From Umbelopsis isabellina (lineage: Eukaryota; Mucoromycota; Umbelopsidomycetes; Umbelopsidales; Umbelopsidaceae), in NCBI GenBank assembly GCA_016758905.1, contig JAEPQZ010000021.1, positions 124,001 through 188,000 of the forward strand: a stretch of DNA of 64,000 nucleotides, in the 5' to 3' direction. The position numbers were made by a program, and so were the translations under genes. The notes under the pieces were generated by a model, which was not told the origin of the DNA, made no database searches, and was given only the letters and a program-made list of their open reading frames with translations. This document shows, one piece after another, positions 1 to 16,188 of the stretch (its first letter is position 1; each line of letters starts with the position of its first letter).

Positions 1-305
1 AACAGCTCATTTTTTATTTAATTCTCCTGAGCCACAAGCCCGCTTGGTGAACCTCCACTATCTCTCTAAAGCACCAATCGGTTTTGTTTGTGACAAAAAT
101 GGTAAAATCTGAAAGGGCTGCCCCTCCGCTTGAGTCACAAGTGAACAGGGTACCTTGCACCGCGAAGAATAAGTGGTTCAGGGCCAAATAAGTCATAGTA
201 GCTGTACATACATACACACCAGTTAAAAAAATGTTTTTCCTGGAAAAACTGAGATAACAGTTATAACTTTAATTAAACTTAGTAGACATTCTGAATATCT
301 GGGTA
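1..305. other. Left edge: probable RhoGAP 3' flank
   Basis: 305 bp downstream of the RhoGAP stop. A 67-codon minus-strand ORF (217-14) carries no recognised motif. The remainder is AT-rich. Confidence 0.4.
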
Positions 306-2970
306 TTATTCGTCATCAAAAAATGCATCAATGTTATCTATACTAATTGGAGACATCATGGTCGGTGCTGGGTCCATGTCAACCGAGCCAGAGCTTTGGC
401 TGGTGGATACTGAAGTGGACATGCTAGGTCGCTTGGATATCAAGGATGTATCACTTGATCTTCGAAATACTTCCTTGCTGGGCGATCCACGGCCATCCAT
501 TTCAAACAGAGTTGAAGATCTAGGGGGGGCAATGGGAGGTCTTGGTTTATGAGATGACATAGCTGGTGCAGGTGTTGTAGGTATTATGGTGATGGGCTCG
601 TCCATCGCCGATTTACTAGAGCCTTTGAAATAAGATAATATGGTATTACGACGGGTGGGGATAGGGGTATTGGTATAATCGTGCGGTGCAACCAAAGCTG
701 TACGCTGGATATTATTTTGGTGTGACTCATGTGCTGTTTCTGAGAAAATGTTATCACAATGGTCTATCAGATCTTTGACTAGTCGATGAGGGCATTTGTC
801 ATGTACAGTGAGCGTACTATCAACTCTAGGTCGCAGCAATATGGGTCCTAATACAATCGACAGTTTGGTTGACAGCTTTTCATTGATGGGCGCTTGACAG
901 CCAGCCGTCAATCTATGTAAATGTCTAAATAATATTTCCGTGGTCTGATAATTGGAGGCAGGCAACGTCGATAATAAATTGGAGATAGACTTTATCCGCG
1001 TATCAGTATCGAGGGAGCCTATCATATACATGAAACAAAGAAAGAGTTAGAGTTTCTCTAGTAGCCGCTGAACGCCGAATTGCATGTGAACTTACTGTCT
1101 GCATACAACACCTTGACAGGATCGTACAAGTCAAACGTCAATAAACACTCTGGCAGTTCTTGGAGATAGAGGCGTAGCACAGACGCCAATAATAAGGGAT
1201 CATATTTTTTCAGCTTGTCTTGATCAATACTGCTATCGTCAACGTTTAATTCCGCCCTAGCTTCATGAACCCTATCCAAGGGCACATCTGTTGTCCAGAT
1301 CACTGAGATCTCTGCTCAGGGAAACGGGGGTAGTTTTAGTGACATTACAAGGGGACTTATTATGCAGGGTTCATATAATATATTAACCATAGATACCTTC
1401 ATCAAACAGCCTGGAGCTGACTATAAAAGAAGAATTCATCAAAAGTTCAGTTCATCATGGCAAGTTCAATCTCCCCACTCAAAACCATTTAAACTCACTT
1501 GTATCTAGTTGTTGGATGCCTTCTTGCATGATCTTTGGTATTCGAAGAATAGAATTTTCGGTGACCGTCTCCAGTGGAAGTCCAAAATTGCGATCTGCTC
1601 CACAGAGCGCGAAAAATTAGTGCCAAATCAATCTGAAACTAGTGTGCCATAAGCGCTTTATCTTACCCGTGGTTGGCCGGTTGTGATAGTCCAAATACAA
1701 AATCGGTCTGGGGCAAAAGCGTGCCGTTCGATACTGTTCTACGATGTACTGTACATCAGCATCGGGTCGGAGCGTTTCCTGATATAGCATCAGACGATCA
1801 TAAATATCTTTGCAATTGGGAATAATATTGGACATGGTAGCGGCCAACGTTGTAAAAGCTGAAGTGAGTATGGCTGTTAGCTATCTAGATATGTCCATAG
1901 CAGATCGTACATGGTTTAGACTAGTTACCTTGCTTCAAGCCTCGTATTCTTTCCAACTCAATGTTCTCCATCTCGTCTAGATGAGCAAACATAGCTTCTT
2001 CCACAATGAGACGCATACCATCCGCTTTTTCTACAGCTGTTCGAAAAGCTTCGTCGGCCCCTTCATAAATGCTAACAAGTCGAATGCGAGTATTTTCATC
2101 TTGGCTGGGTTGCTGCCACATACCTAAAATTCCAGTTATTTTGGATGTTGGCGTGTTGGGGCTAATGGGGTGGAGGTCTACTTCTCCGTCTGTAAATTGA
2201 TAGAAAGTTTGTATGCCCTCCTGCTGATCGGAGACTGTCTTCAAAACATGCAAGTCGAGCAATCTGTCGATAGCTTGTTTAGCATCGCGTTCTGAACCAG
2301 TAATTTTGGTTTTGATCAAGTATTCAATCAAGCTATCATAAGAGATTGAAACTGGATGGCCAGCCGGCTTAATAGGTAGAACAGACGCTTTTATGTTTGC
2401 AATGGTTTTGCCGAATTGAGCTCGAGAAAAAGATTGACCAGCCCAATCAATGGCGTCTTTTTCACTGGTTGAGCTAAGAAATGCCTCTGCCTCGACAAAT
2501 CGCTTGTCTCGAGCCTGGCGTAGTTTTTGCAGCGGCTTGAACAGAGTCTCGAATTGGCGGATCTGAGCATCTATAGAGTCGTAGCCGCTTTGAGTTACCC
2601 GCCTGTACTTGTTCTCCAAGCGTATTAAAGGCTGTAACACCATGGTTGCAATTTCTTGAGCCAGACGATGATGTGACGAAGCCAATTCGGTACTCTCACG
2701 GCGAATCATGGAGAAGCATTGCGACAGGCCGGTCTCCTGATCACGGCTTAAAAATTCCATGGTCTCTAGGCTCGTCAAGTGCTCAGCGTACACTCGCTCA
2801 GACTCAATACGAGCGCGAACGTGGCGGATAATATCTTGGTTTTCCAGCTCAGAGTGGGCCAGCCGCTCATGCAACACATTCAGTCCAGCTCTGAAATCTG
2901 GCGGGTTTTTGTAGTCGTCCATCTTGGTCGGCCGGTACCAAAAGGCATGATGGAAATGCACAGTGGTCAT
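306..2970 (-). CDS. F-BAR / DEP / RhoGAP protein (Rgd2/Rga8-like)
   Basis: Predicted Rho-family GTPase-activating protein that couples membrane curvature to Cdc42/Rho signalling at the cortex. My spliced model has six exons (2970-1929, 1858-1667, 1594-1499, 1420-1397, 1302-1096, 1018-306) and stays in phase throughout, giving 757 aa. The N-terminal 260 or so residues are a helical F-BAR (RAGLNVLHERLAHSE, then long charged helices). A DEP-like winged helix (SYDSLIEYLIKTKITGSERDA) follows, as in yeast Rgd2. Then comes RhoGAP: FGLPLETVTENS, YDPLLLASVLRLYLQELPE, LLSTLPASNYQTTEILFRHL, KLSIVLGPILLRP. The tail is Ser/Thr/Pro-rich. The start is the first ATG ahead of the F-BAR; an upstream in-frame TTG is ignored. 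The fourth exon is only 24 nt. The usual arginine-finger segment reads I-W-T-T-D-V-P, with no Arg at the expected place. Domain assignment is from recognisable motifs; activity is inferred. Confidence 0.87.
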
Positions 2971-3671
2971 GGCTCGAGGGAATAAATAGAAACTGAGCGG
3001 TTTGCCACGCAAAAAAAAAAACTACGTACAGTAAGGATCATACGGAGTTTGAAATGTCAAGAATGCTCGTTCTTTACTGCTGCAATTTAACATTTAAGGG
3101 CAATTGACATGGGTTGCTCTATCTACCACAGGTGGATGCACACAGCTGGAAGCACAAATGCAACCGCAGGTGCGGTATCATCAGATAGAAAGTACATTGT
3201 TTGATATAACCGCTCGATGTTCAATTAACATATGATCTGTGTATATACAGGTCAGGTCCAAAAATACATTGATGGTTGTCATCAACCACCTGGTGATACA
3301 TACATCTGTCATCGTGTATATTATGCATACAATATTACTACTTCAGAAACACACATGGATTATGGTACAGTGGGTTTAATGTGGTATATATTATTAAAAA
3401 TACGAACAGTTCGAATTTTTTTGGTTATTTTAGAGGGGGTTTATAGAAGATCAAAGAGGATGCAAACAATTATTCATCTGTCTTGATAAACTTTTTTTTT
3501 TCTTCCTTTCATTTTCAAATTTATACAGCTACATACAAAGAGTTGTTATGGACAGAGTGTATGAATGTAAGAAATATATACAATAAAAAAGCGGGAGGTG
3601 TGATGAGGAAATTTGAGGTGAAGGGTTATAAGGCTGGCGCGGAAGAATCACATATGCAATTATGTGATATT
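2971..3671. other. Intergenic spacer: RhoGAP promoter and SAM-HMG 3' flank
   Basis: This separates two minus-strand genes, so it should hold the RhoGAP promoter (right of 2970) and the SAM-HMG 3' UTR. It is AT-rich, with A and T homopolymer runs. An 84-codon ATG ORF on the plus strand (3232-3486) has no recognisable domain and looks like chance. I see no other structure. Confidence 0.5.
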
Positions 3672-5345
3672 TTAGGTTCTCAAATGGAATGACTTATGGC
3701 GACGCATTCGAGGTGTGGACGGTAGCTCGTCTGAGAACTGACTGCGTCCAGATTCGGCACTATCGTAGTCATCGCTTCTAACATCTGATTGAAGCTGTTG
3801 TAAATGTGGTTCGGGGACAACAGTGCGCAGGGATCGGAACACAGGTTCTTCTGAACCAGCATGCGATGATGCGGCTGTTGGTGTATCTGGATTGGTGTCG
3901 ACAGAACGTGCTTGGCTACCATTATTAGGTGATGGTTGAGACGACATGCGGTTGTAGTAAGCATCTTGTGCTGCTAATCTGGCTGTGCTCAAACGTCCAT
4001 CTGCAGCTGCTTTGCTAGTAAAAAATTTTGGCGTAGTGCCAGATGAAATACTTGATTGACTTGTGCCATTGGTTGAATATCCATTGTTGTAAAATCCACT
4101 GCTGCCTCCATTGCTGGAATTGCCGTTACTGGAAAGGCTATTTCCGTTACCGTTACCGTTACCATTGCCATTAGAGCTTGAATCGGCAATAGATCCACTA
4201 CTTGGCGATTCAGTCTTAGCCCTTTTGCGAGGTCGGCCAACAGCTCGGGCAGCAGCATCTTGCTTTGACCGAAAGTCAGTTAGATATTTTTGATAATGCT
4301 GGCGGAAAGTAAGTATATGTTAACATACGGTGCGTCAAACAAAAGATAATGGATGATAATGAAGCAAAGGCGAAGAATGCTTACCTTGTATTCATCAGTC
4401 TTTTGATATTCAGACATTTCTCGCAGATAATCATCTTTAGCCATGTTGGCGGCATCTTCGTATTTTTCTTTCAGTTCCACGTCGATATTTTTCCATCGGT
4501 TGCCGACAATACGTGCTAGTTCGGTAAAGGACATGTTATAATCCTTGAGTTCTTTTCTCACATCGTTGGAAAACATGACATAAGCCGAAGGAGGTTTAAT
4601 AGGAGCGTGTTTGTCGGGCTTAGCGTGGCGTCGATATTTTCGTTTTTGCAACGGTGAGCTAGAGGATGTGTCCTCCTCGGTAGATGATATGCTACTGGAG
4701 CATTCTAACGATATACTGGGATCATGGTTAGTATGGAAGCTGGCCATGGACGAGTAACCAGAGGTTGATGTTGAGGTAAGTGGCGATTGGTCTAGATTTT
4801 TTAAAGACAAAACAACATAATTTGGAGGGGACGGGATGTGTTAGCTATTTAAAAAGCAAGAAGATAATGGTATTATCATCAACATAAACTCACGTTCTTT
4901 CGGTGAAAACTGTGACTCAACAAGTAGAGGTTGATCAACTGGGATACCTTTGCGACTGGCAATTTCTCGTTGCAGCAGCTATTACCAAAATAAAACAAAA
5001 AAATAGCGGGTAAGTTTGAGCTGAAATGACCAATGCCAACGTAATATAATCTGGGCAAAAAATTTAACGTACTCTGCGGTGCCCCCGTTTGACATTAAGC
5101 GCTGATAAATCAGCCTCCGTAATATCAAAAAGCTGCAAATAATTATATATATATATGATCAGTCGAGTGGTTGGGGCCATGAGCCAATGCCATACATAAG
5201 TACGTACAGATTTGAGCTGATCGAACCCTTCAGCTGCGAACCGTTCATAATATTGGTTCAAGCCACATCTTCCCAGTAGATCTTTCACACGTTGCGTATC
5301 AAGTTGAGACGATGGTTGTGTCGATGTGTTTGATGGTAAAGACAT
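3672..5345 (-). CDS. SAM-domain and HMG-box DNA-binding protein
   Basis: Likely nuclear chromatin or transcription factor. Five exons (5345-5208, 5132-5073, 4978-4894, 4791-4385, 4298-3672) join in phase to 438 aa. The N-terminus (about residues 12-65) is a SAM domain (VKDLLGRCGLNQYYERF, then LFDITEADLSALNVKRGHRR), a protein-interaction module. Residues from about 150 form one HMG box (KPPSAYVMFSNDVRKEL, ELARIVGNRWKNI, KEKYEDAANMAKDDYLREM). After the box comes an AT-hook-like basic patch, GRPRKRAK, then an Asn-Gly repeat and a Ser-rich, low-complexity tail. SAM plus HMG in one polypeptide is uncommon outside fungi. I cannot assign an ortholog; Rox1- and Nhp-type proteins lack the SAM domain. 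Confidence 0.85.
4142..4173. repeat. Hexanucleotide (GTTACC)n-type repeat coding Asn-Gly
   Basis: Tandem near-perfect hexamers lie inside the last exon of the SAM-HMG gene and encode NGNGNGNGN on the minus strand. This in-frame microsatellite is expected to vary in length between strains without breaking the frame. Confidence 0.75.
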
Positions 5346-5714
5346 GACGATTAGGACATTGAAGTATTGGTTTTTTAAATATTATAAAAGTAGAAAGAAA
5401 GAACGAATCATCTAAAATCAGAGGAAACAAAAAAGGCAATAACTATATAAAACTTTGCACTGGAAATCCATAGAACGCTTCAACATCAGACTTTGCGGGC
5501 CCGAAGCAAGATGACTTTGTCTCTAACTGGAATTACCATATCGAGAACTGAGACTGAAAAGATGTGCATAGCTTAAGGCAGGAAAGGCAGCCGCCTAAAA
5601 TCTGGTTTTGGATTATTCCTTCATTATTACGTCATTGGAACAAAATCCCATAGAAAAGCATGGAATACAAGCATTTTGATTTCTATATTGAAAGTTTAAG
5701 ATTTGATTGACTGA
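5346..5714. other. Intergenic: SAM-HMG promoter and DDX41 3' flank
   Basis: A 369-bp spacer between two minus-strand genes. Nothing coding is seen. It should carry the SAM-HMG promoter and the DDX41 3' UTR. Confidence 0.5.
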
Positions 5715-8752
<3,038 letters not shown>

Positions 8753-8868
8753 GACAATTCAACCTACTCTTGATAGATCACTGCGGTTGGCCAAACCACA
8801 GCAAAAAACCCACTCAATCGGTCATTAAAAAATATTGTGACTGTGATTTATTCAATGCAAAAAAGTGT

Positions 8869-11800
8869 TCAAGGTCGTTGATCCATATCTCCATCCAAAA
8901 GGTCGTTTTGGAGGAGCCCCATGATGAACATCATGTCAGGAGGGGCAAGCGACAGATTAGCTTGGTACACGTATAAGCTAAGATGATTTACAAAGAACTC
9001 TAATTGATGCACACTGCTGATATTGCGCATGGTCAGCATGGGCCTCTTTCGCTCCCCGCTAGAAGCATCAATGTTGGGCGCGTAATTGTTTTGATCGGTA
9101 TGAGCAGGATCTGAGTCAATCGACGTGGATGCTAGCTTCTCTGCAAAGCGATCGATGATAGGAGGAGAGGATTCTCGCTTTTGCAGCAAAGCGTCAATAT
9201 CATCGCGAATGAAGATCCATTGGTATCTGATGAAGGAAGGTGTAATGAGTATTGTAGGCTATTTGGTCGTGTATAGTCATGGATGACAAACCATAATGGT
9301 TTATCTTTAGTAATGGGACAGCAGCTTACATCTGAAAGGTGTCAGTTTCCAGTGTACATAAAAGGTCGAGGAATTTGCAGCCAGCCAAAGCGATCTGTGC
9401 TTCTTCCGGCTTCTCAGTCAGACCGTTATCCAGGAACGAATTGAACAACCGCATCTTGAATGAGAGGTCATCATTAGCCATCACTTTCATTTTAGTTCTA
9501 ACATGATTGATCCTGCTCTTACCATTTCAGTCAATATAACCGGCCAGAAGTTGGTCAAATGCCGCTGAGAAAAGCGTGTAAGCATCACACGCAGGCACAG
9601 GTATATTTCGACGTGAATGAGTTCATTGTGGTCCAATTTAAGCAATTCCACCAATTTCTCTTGAATGATAGGAAGTTGTGATATGAACTGATCGGTGGTA
9701 CCGGTGAACAGTATGAAGGTCAGTCGACGCAAGTTTAGCGCTCTGGCGTGTGCCTCTTGTTCGCGGTTAGAGAACAGCGTGGTGGACGGAGATGTAGAAA
9801 TGCGATTGGCCACTTCCACAAACCTTTCCTTCTCGGACGACATCACGGTTTGCAAAATCACTCTCCACTTCTGCGCCGTGCTCGCACTCATATAGAAAAA
9901 CCGATTGTCGAGAAACAAATCCCACACTTCCTTTCTCCAGATTCGATAAGTAAACGTCAATTTGGCCATTTCAGCTATCTGATCTATAATGACGGCCATC
10001 CTGCTGAGACTAGAGTAGTAGATGAGTAAAATTGTTTGTGTGTATGGGCAGCATGGCCATACGCATCATACCTAGGTTTCGTCTTTAGAGCAGGACCAAT
10101 AACATAATACACAAGATTATTCAAAACTGAGTTGATTCTGTCCTGGTCAGCAATGAGGTGTTTGAGTTTGGGTATAACCGAATTTGCTATGTACATATTG
10201 ATCTGTTGACGAGTTATATAGGTGTTATTGTGCGGTGCTCTATCACAAACTTAGCCTATCCTTAAATCACTTGCCTGATCGATCATGGTGTCTTCTCTCG
10301 CCTTCCAGCCTGTGCGTCTCTCCATATCGCTGACAGTGCTACCAGATATGGTGTTGCGTCCGATGTCAGTGGTAATGGGATCGTGCAAAGTGAGTTTCTC
10401 GGAAGAGGCTGCGTTTTCTTCACGCTCATAAACATTGGTTCGGCGCAACCAAATACCTTGGTCAAATGACCGGCCCGCAATTAAAATACAATAGTCAAGA
10501 ACGCGTTGGTACACATCTTGGCCTTCTTTCCGCACTCGGCGATCTTCGGTGGTAGAACTTTCGTATGATTTGTCTTGCACTGTGGTCAAGAATCGTAATA
10601 ATGTGGGAATAAACACTTTCATGGTGGCCGAGGTTTGCGCCAAATAGTCTCTGGAGAACGTCTGTATCAACTGCCACATGCCGCCTAGCTCTTCAGCGCT
10701 AACCACGGTATCACAATAGATTTCGGCAAACCGCATCAACGAGGTATCCGTTCTGTCAAAGCGGTTATCAAATCATGAAGCATGGTTAGTTTTGTTAGCA
10801 GTGACACTTTCCAATCTTGCAACCGTACTTACAATTTGCCCGTTCGCAACACTATTCTAGATCTGCTGAGATACATGCCTGTAGTCCGGGCTCTGATACC
10901 ATCGAGGATAACAGGAAGCACATGCTGAGGGTTTCCGGATGGCGCAGAAAGCATGAAATCAAACACACTGGTTGAAATTTTTGTATCTGGAGACATCTGT
11001 AGATCAAACAGATATGAGTCAGTCAAATACTGGTCTCATCAGCTGTTACCAAACTATCGTCAAACATCGCCAAGCACCACTAAAAAACTTGCCTCAAATT
11101 CCAATGCTTCGGGATTGGACGTAAAGAACAGCTCAACGAAAGCTTCTACTGCATCAGTGCTGTGGCTGCGATACAAGCGTTCTAACGTTTTCTCTAGCCT
11201 GCCATGAACTCGTCGAGAAGCGGCGCTACAGCCAACTATTGATTCGCTTCGTAGCACATACTTGGAGGCATCAAAGGTATCCCAGACTTCCAAAAGCACT
11301 TGCAGGATGAGAGGAAGATGGTACAATATGGTATCGCGAGGATTTTGTTCCTCATTAGTGTGCTCCCTTGTGCTCGATCCATCATCACCATATAAAAGCT
11401 GAGCAAATCCCTGCAGTGCCGATGTGTCTGCAGGCTTATTAGGGGCATGCGCGGATCCTTGAGTGGTAGAACTGGACGCTGACAACGTCTTTCTATGTCC
11501 AGGCTGCCAAGTGTTGGAAACGCTTCGGTCCAACAAACAGAACATGATCATTTTTTCAATACCATTCAAAAACATCAACATATGACTGTCTGGTAGATCG
11601 ATCGAGGCACTCGCTGACACAAGCAGTTGATCATGACTGGTTAACAGTTGTTCAAATTGATGTCGACAAGCGGTAGTTTGGTCGCAGATGCAGCTTAGCA
11701 AGGGCAAGATGATATCGCGGAAACAACCACGTAGATTGGGCAAGGACGTGAGCCAAAAATCCATCCAGTGCTGTAAGTTGGGCCGATTGGATGACATGGC

Positions 11801-14800
11801 GAACGCATTGGTGACACTCCGAATGAGCAGGTTAGAAGGGTTAAGCAGATGTGCGCTATCGATTTCTGATTTTTCCTTGGACGTTGCCAGAGGCGTTGTA
11901 GGAGCATTGATAGAAGCACCCGTGGTTGTTCGAGATGCCGAGGTGCCAGTGAACTGACCCATTGGGTCAACAAGCGCACTTTCAACTTGAAGTTTTCGTC
12001 GAAGCGACTTTTCAGCATTGTCATTGTTGCCTTTTGCCGACGACGTGATAAACGTAGCCAAGATAGATAATGTTGAGTGTATAATGTGCAACAAGCGAAT
12101 TTGTAGATCTAGCTTTTTAACATGGATACAGTACAGCAGCTTTTCCAAACATGTTTGGTGAATCTTGACTACGGTGTCAATATCAATGAAATCAACACCG
12201 GTCACAATTAAAAGAAGCAACTCAGCAGCGTGGCCATGGATGTTGTCGTTGATCTCTCTCGAAGTGGCACTGGATGATCCTGTTGGCTCGCTTTGGATAT
12301 ACCGCAAGCTGATGTCTATCAACGCATCCAAGTACGACATGCTGCCATCCGATCCATTTGCAGCCGGGTCCAAAACGTCCACTGATAATTTGTCACGCAA
12401 TGCATCACTCACTTTGTCCGGAGGCATGATGGAGTGATTAGCAAAAGATCGAAGCGCTCCCATGCCTCCAAACTTGATTACTGCTACCAATGTTTCAAAC
12501 ATATAACACGACACACCGTAATCAAACGGCCGTGTGTTCTGGAAGTAGGGGATATCATAGGTTTGTAGTTCCTCGTTATCCTTGGTGGTTGCTGTGAACG
12601 TAGCTGGTCTCCATACAATTTGGTTGGCTAGTAAGTCGAGAATGATGGGATCAAGTAGTCGGGTATAATTGCGCAGATGGCAGCGGATCCAGGTTTCACC
12701 AGCACGTCGCTCAGCTATAGTCGATTGGTCTCTGAGCAGGTCCAGCATCAAAAACATTGGTTTCGAGAAAGTCAGGGCTGGCATCCTGTTCTCGTCCGAT
12801 AGTCTCCAAAACAAGCCGAATCTTGCGTATGCATCCATACGTTTTGACACGTCCTTGTCCACCAGGTAGGATGCGATGATCATTTCCATCAGATGTGGTT
12901 GGGCTTGGTGTGTAACACGCCAAATAAGTTCCACAGTGCGGTCATGATAGAATGGTGAATCCACCGCCAGATAGTTCCAAAGCTAGTGGATATTAATAGT
13001 CAGTACACAACACAGCCCATGACCCTTAAACGAGCCACAATACACATTAACTGACCTTCGCCATAAGTAGGTGCATTACAGATGGTTTCCACAACGTTGA
13101 TTTGACAAAGGTAGGGGAATCAGCAATGTGAAGCAGAGTCTCCAAGCTCGCAGATACAAATGTGAAATCTGGGCCGGTGATAGCGCAGTTGACTAATGCT
13201 TCTACACATGGGTGCATATCTACAGTCGATGTGACCACTCTATTAACAGTGAAGCTAAGAATGTCGGTAACTTTGCAATAAATGTCATGATACATGGGAG
13301 TGCCTTCCGTATTGTTGCGACTCTTTCGCTTCATTGGCTCCAGACCTGCTGGGTCTAACACAAATTGGTTGATGTATGTGGCCAAGAATGATCCAAGTGC
13401 ACCAAGCACTTCGGTCAGCAACGTCGACCCACGAACAGGATCATACTTTGGTTGCGGGGTATTATACATGGCAATACTTGATTCGGGAATCGTCTTTGGC
13501 AATGAAGCCATTGACAAATCGCCACTATCTTCTTTTTGTGAATCTTCATTATTCGCCGTAAACAGTGAATTATTGTCTTTTCCAGACTTGATGCCGTAAA
13601 AGCTCCTGGCATACTCAATGATGTTTTGACCGCTTTCAAACGTTTCATATTCCTGTGTTTCGTCTTTAGGACTAGCATGCTCAGACATGCTCAGCTTGGA
13701 TGCTCTACGGTCCTGAAGTGTGCTAGGAGCAAGTTGGTTTAAAATTGTCAGCATGATCCTAACAAGTATGTTTGTCTTGGGCGTTAGCGATGGAAATGTT
13801 GGTTGATTTACAGATTCCTAGACATCGAATTGGTTAGTTCGTTGCGGAAAATGGTAAAATACCATAATCACGTTGCTTTTACCTCTAATTTTCTAACAGC
13901 TGCAGCTAGGAAGAGTGGCATGTGCATCTGTTGTACTTCTTCATCTGCCATTTTAAACCTTTCTAACAGAAACAGTATCAACGACAGATCGTCAACCTCC
14001 TGCTTATACGTGGCTGAATCTGGCGCACTGCTGGAACCTTTTCCTGGATATCTAGTATCCATCAAGTGGAAAAGTTTGGACCATACCAGGTATGGATCCA
14101 CCATATCTAGCCACATATTGGCTGTGTGCCGCACGTCGGTGGTAAACTCTGGCAATTCAGATTCTTTCTTCAGACATCGGGCTACATCCAAAAATATGGA
14201 ATTCAAAACCGGTTGACCCACTTCCCATTTATCCATGAGCGAAACCAATATACGATAGGGCCGCTGAACATCAAAGATGGCGTCATCATTATCGTGTCGG
14301 TGTGAAAAGCTGTCGGTGAACAGCGCATTGATTGCCTGAACAAATGGCTTGTGGGCATGCGTCAATATGTAGCTCAATTGGGCACGAGGTGTCTCATCAG
14401 GTCCCAGCAACCAGGCATAAAGACGACGATTGAGAGACATGTCTTTTCGAAGTACCACTCCAGCAGCAGCCTTCATTATCAGTACGTGTTCGTCATGTGG
14501 GATAATCCTTAAAGAAGTCTGTTAATTGACCCATCATCACAAACATACAAACCAGTGTAAGCTACTTACTGGGTGTTCAACGGGAAATTTTGCACCAAAA
14601 GTTCTAGCATGTTTCTCTGTACCAAGAGGTGTGAATCGCCCAAGGTTGCTGCAAATCCTCGCACCATTAAATTTATATGCTCTGATCCACCAAGCACTGC
14701 CGCAATATCTAGAAAAGCACACAAATCAATTGATCATGTAGGACCATGACCATAATACCTGATTTCAACATACCTTCTTGACTGTTCAGCTTTGGTAGTC

Positions 14801-15861
14801 TACGTAATAAATAATTAAGCGCTGCCAGCCGAAGTGAGGCATTGTTGATAAGAACCAGCCATATGCAACTGTTCAAGAATGGTAATTCCACGATTTTTCC
14901 AAGTTGATCCAGCATTGAGATGCCCTAAAGATTTTCAATCAGCACAAAGCTGACTACTGGCACACACACAATATCTGACATATATTACTAACCTTGTCGA
15001 AATATTCGCTACCCTCCTCCTCTACCACAGGCAACAGTGCAATCACCAAGCCACGCATACAAGGCTTAAGCTCATGACCAAGTCTAAAATAATATTTTTC
15101 AATGATAGACAATAATTGAGGCTGATGTAGGGAAATGAGTTAGCGTGGCCCGCCAATGATACGTGAAATTAATGCATGACATATTTACCTTTACGTGCGT
15201 GGCAGCATGTTGCACAAAGGGAAACACGCCAGCTGACCATAGTGGCATATCACGAACCAATTGATTGGGCTAACGTGGGGGTATATAACGAGATCAACAT
15301 GATGTTCCTGTCATGACCATAGCAATGAACTCTCAATTTACCTCAATGGTTTCAAATATATATGCATAGACCTCCAATGTCTTTTGATGTACGCCTGCAG
15401 GAAACCCTGGATTCAAACATTGTGCCAAGCGCTTGGCAACAGTTGTCTTTCGCGGAATGATAGGATACTGAGGGTACGCTTGAAATGACTGGCCAAAACA
15501 CAGTAATTAGTTTAAAAAACACGCAATGCTAAATCATCACCATGTGTCGTCTGGCATCAACTCACTCTAAGCAGACGACCGAGAAACGAGATGATATCGG
15601 CCCATTCATTTACGGCGTCAAAGGTCTGTAAATTCTTCTCGACCAGTTGCACATATTTTCTGTATCGAGGATCATTTGCGTACTCAGCTACAAGACGTTC
15701 AGCGAAATAAGATAGGGGTCAGACAAAGAAAGCAACGCCAATATAGTAGTGGTGAACATACCTTCGGAGGCAGTGCTTTTAGTACTTGCTGTGCTGCCGC
15801 TTGGCGATGCTGAACGCATCAGAGAATCAGGATATTTCCCAAGCGATCCGTTGATTGACAT
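8869..15861 (-). CDS. DOP1: DOP1 (Dopey) endosome-Golgi trafficking scaffold
   Basis: Very large cytosolic protein (roughly 1,900-2,000 aa) of the Dopey family, which works with the Arf-GEF-like protein Mon2 and flippases in endosome-to-Golgi traffic and polarity. The start at 15861 (MSINGSLGKYPDSL) opens a Ser-rich leader. The conserved Dopey N-domain follows (FDAVNEWADIISFLGRLLR; VAKRLAQCLNPGFPAGVHQK; LGHELKPCMRGLV; GISMLDQLGKIVELPFLN; LNYLLRRLPKLNSQE). Next come long helical HEAT-like stretches (AYARFGLFWRLSDENRMPAL; TRPFDYGVSCYMFETLVAVI) and the C-terminal Dopey region ending near GLLQNDLLDGDMDQRP. It is interrupted by about 20 short introns. It faces uL16m head to head across 424 bp. Confidence 0.9.
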
Positions 15862-16142
15862 GCCGAGCTATTAACCCGCTGAGATCTAGCGAGGGCGAGG
15901 CGAGGCGAGTCGAAAATAGGTGCAGTCGTTCAAGTTTTAAAAGCAAGAGGCGAAGAACACAATGCTGGTGTTGAAGATGATGCTGTGTTTTATTGTCCTT
16001 ACAATTGGAACCGATAACCTCACAAGACAGCGTCAGTTGCCGTTCAGTGTTTTCCAGCCTTCCAGGACAACTTTAAATACCAGCTGTCCAAGTTTCCGTT
16101 CTCTCCATTAAGGCAAGACGGACTGATGCGCTGGCCAGGTCG

Positions 16143-16148
16143 CACGTG
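16143..16148. promoter_or_regulatory. CACGTG E-box in the DOP1/uL16m promoter
   Basis: Palindromic CACGTG, read as GTCACGTG on the minus strand, lies about 140 bp upstream of the uL16m ATG and 280 bp from the DOP1 ATG. Cbf1/Pho4/USF-type bHLH factors bind this core. Function here is inferred. Confidence 0.5.
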
Positions 16149-16188
16149 ACTGTAACCCGCTATGCAAATTCATTAACCGACAGGGACG

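Noticed and set aside
3232-3486. 84-codon ATG ORF on the plus strand between the RhoGAP and SAM-HMG genes
   Set aside because: Low-complexity, no recognisable motif, in a promoter/3' UTR spacer.
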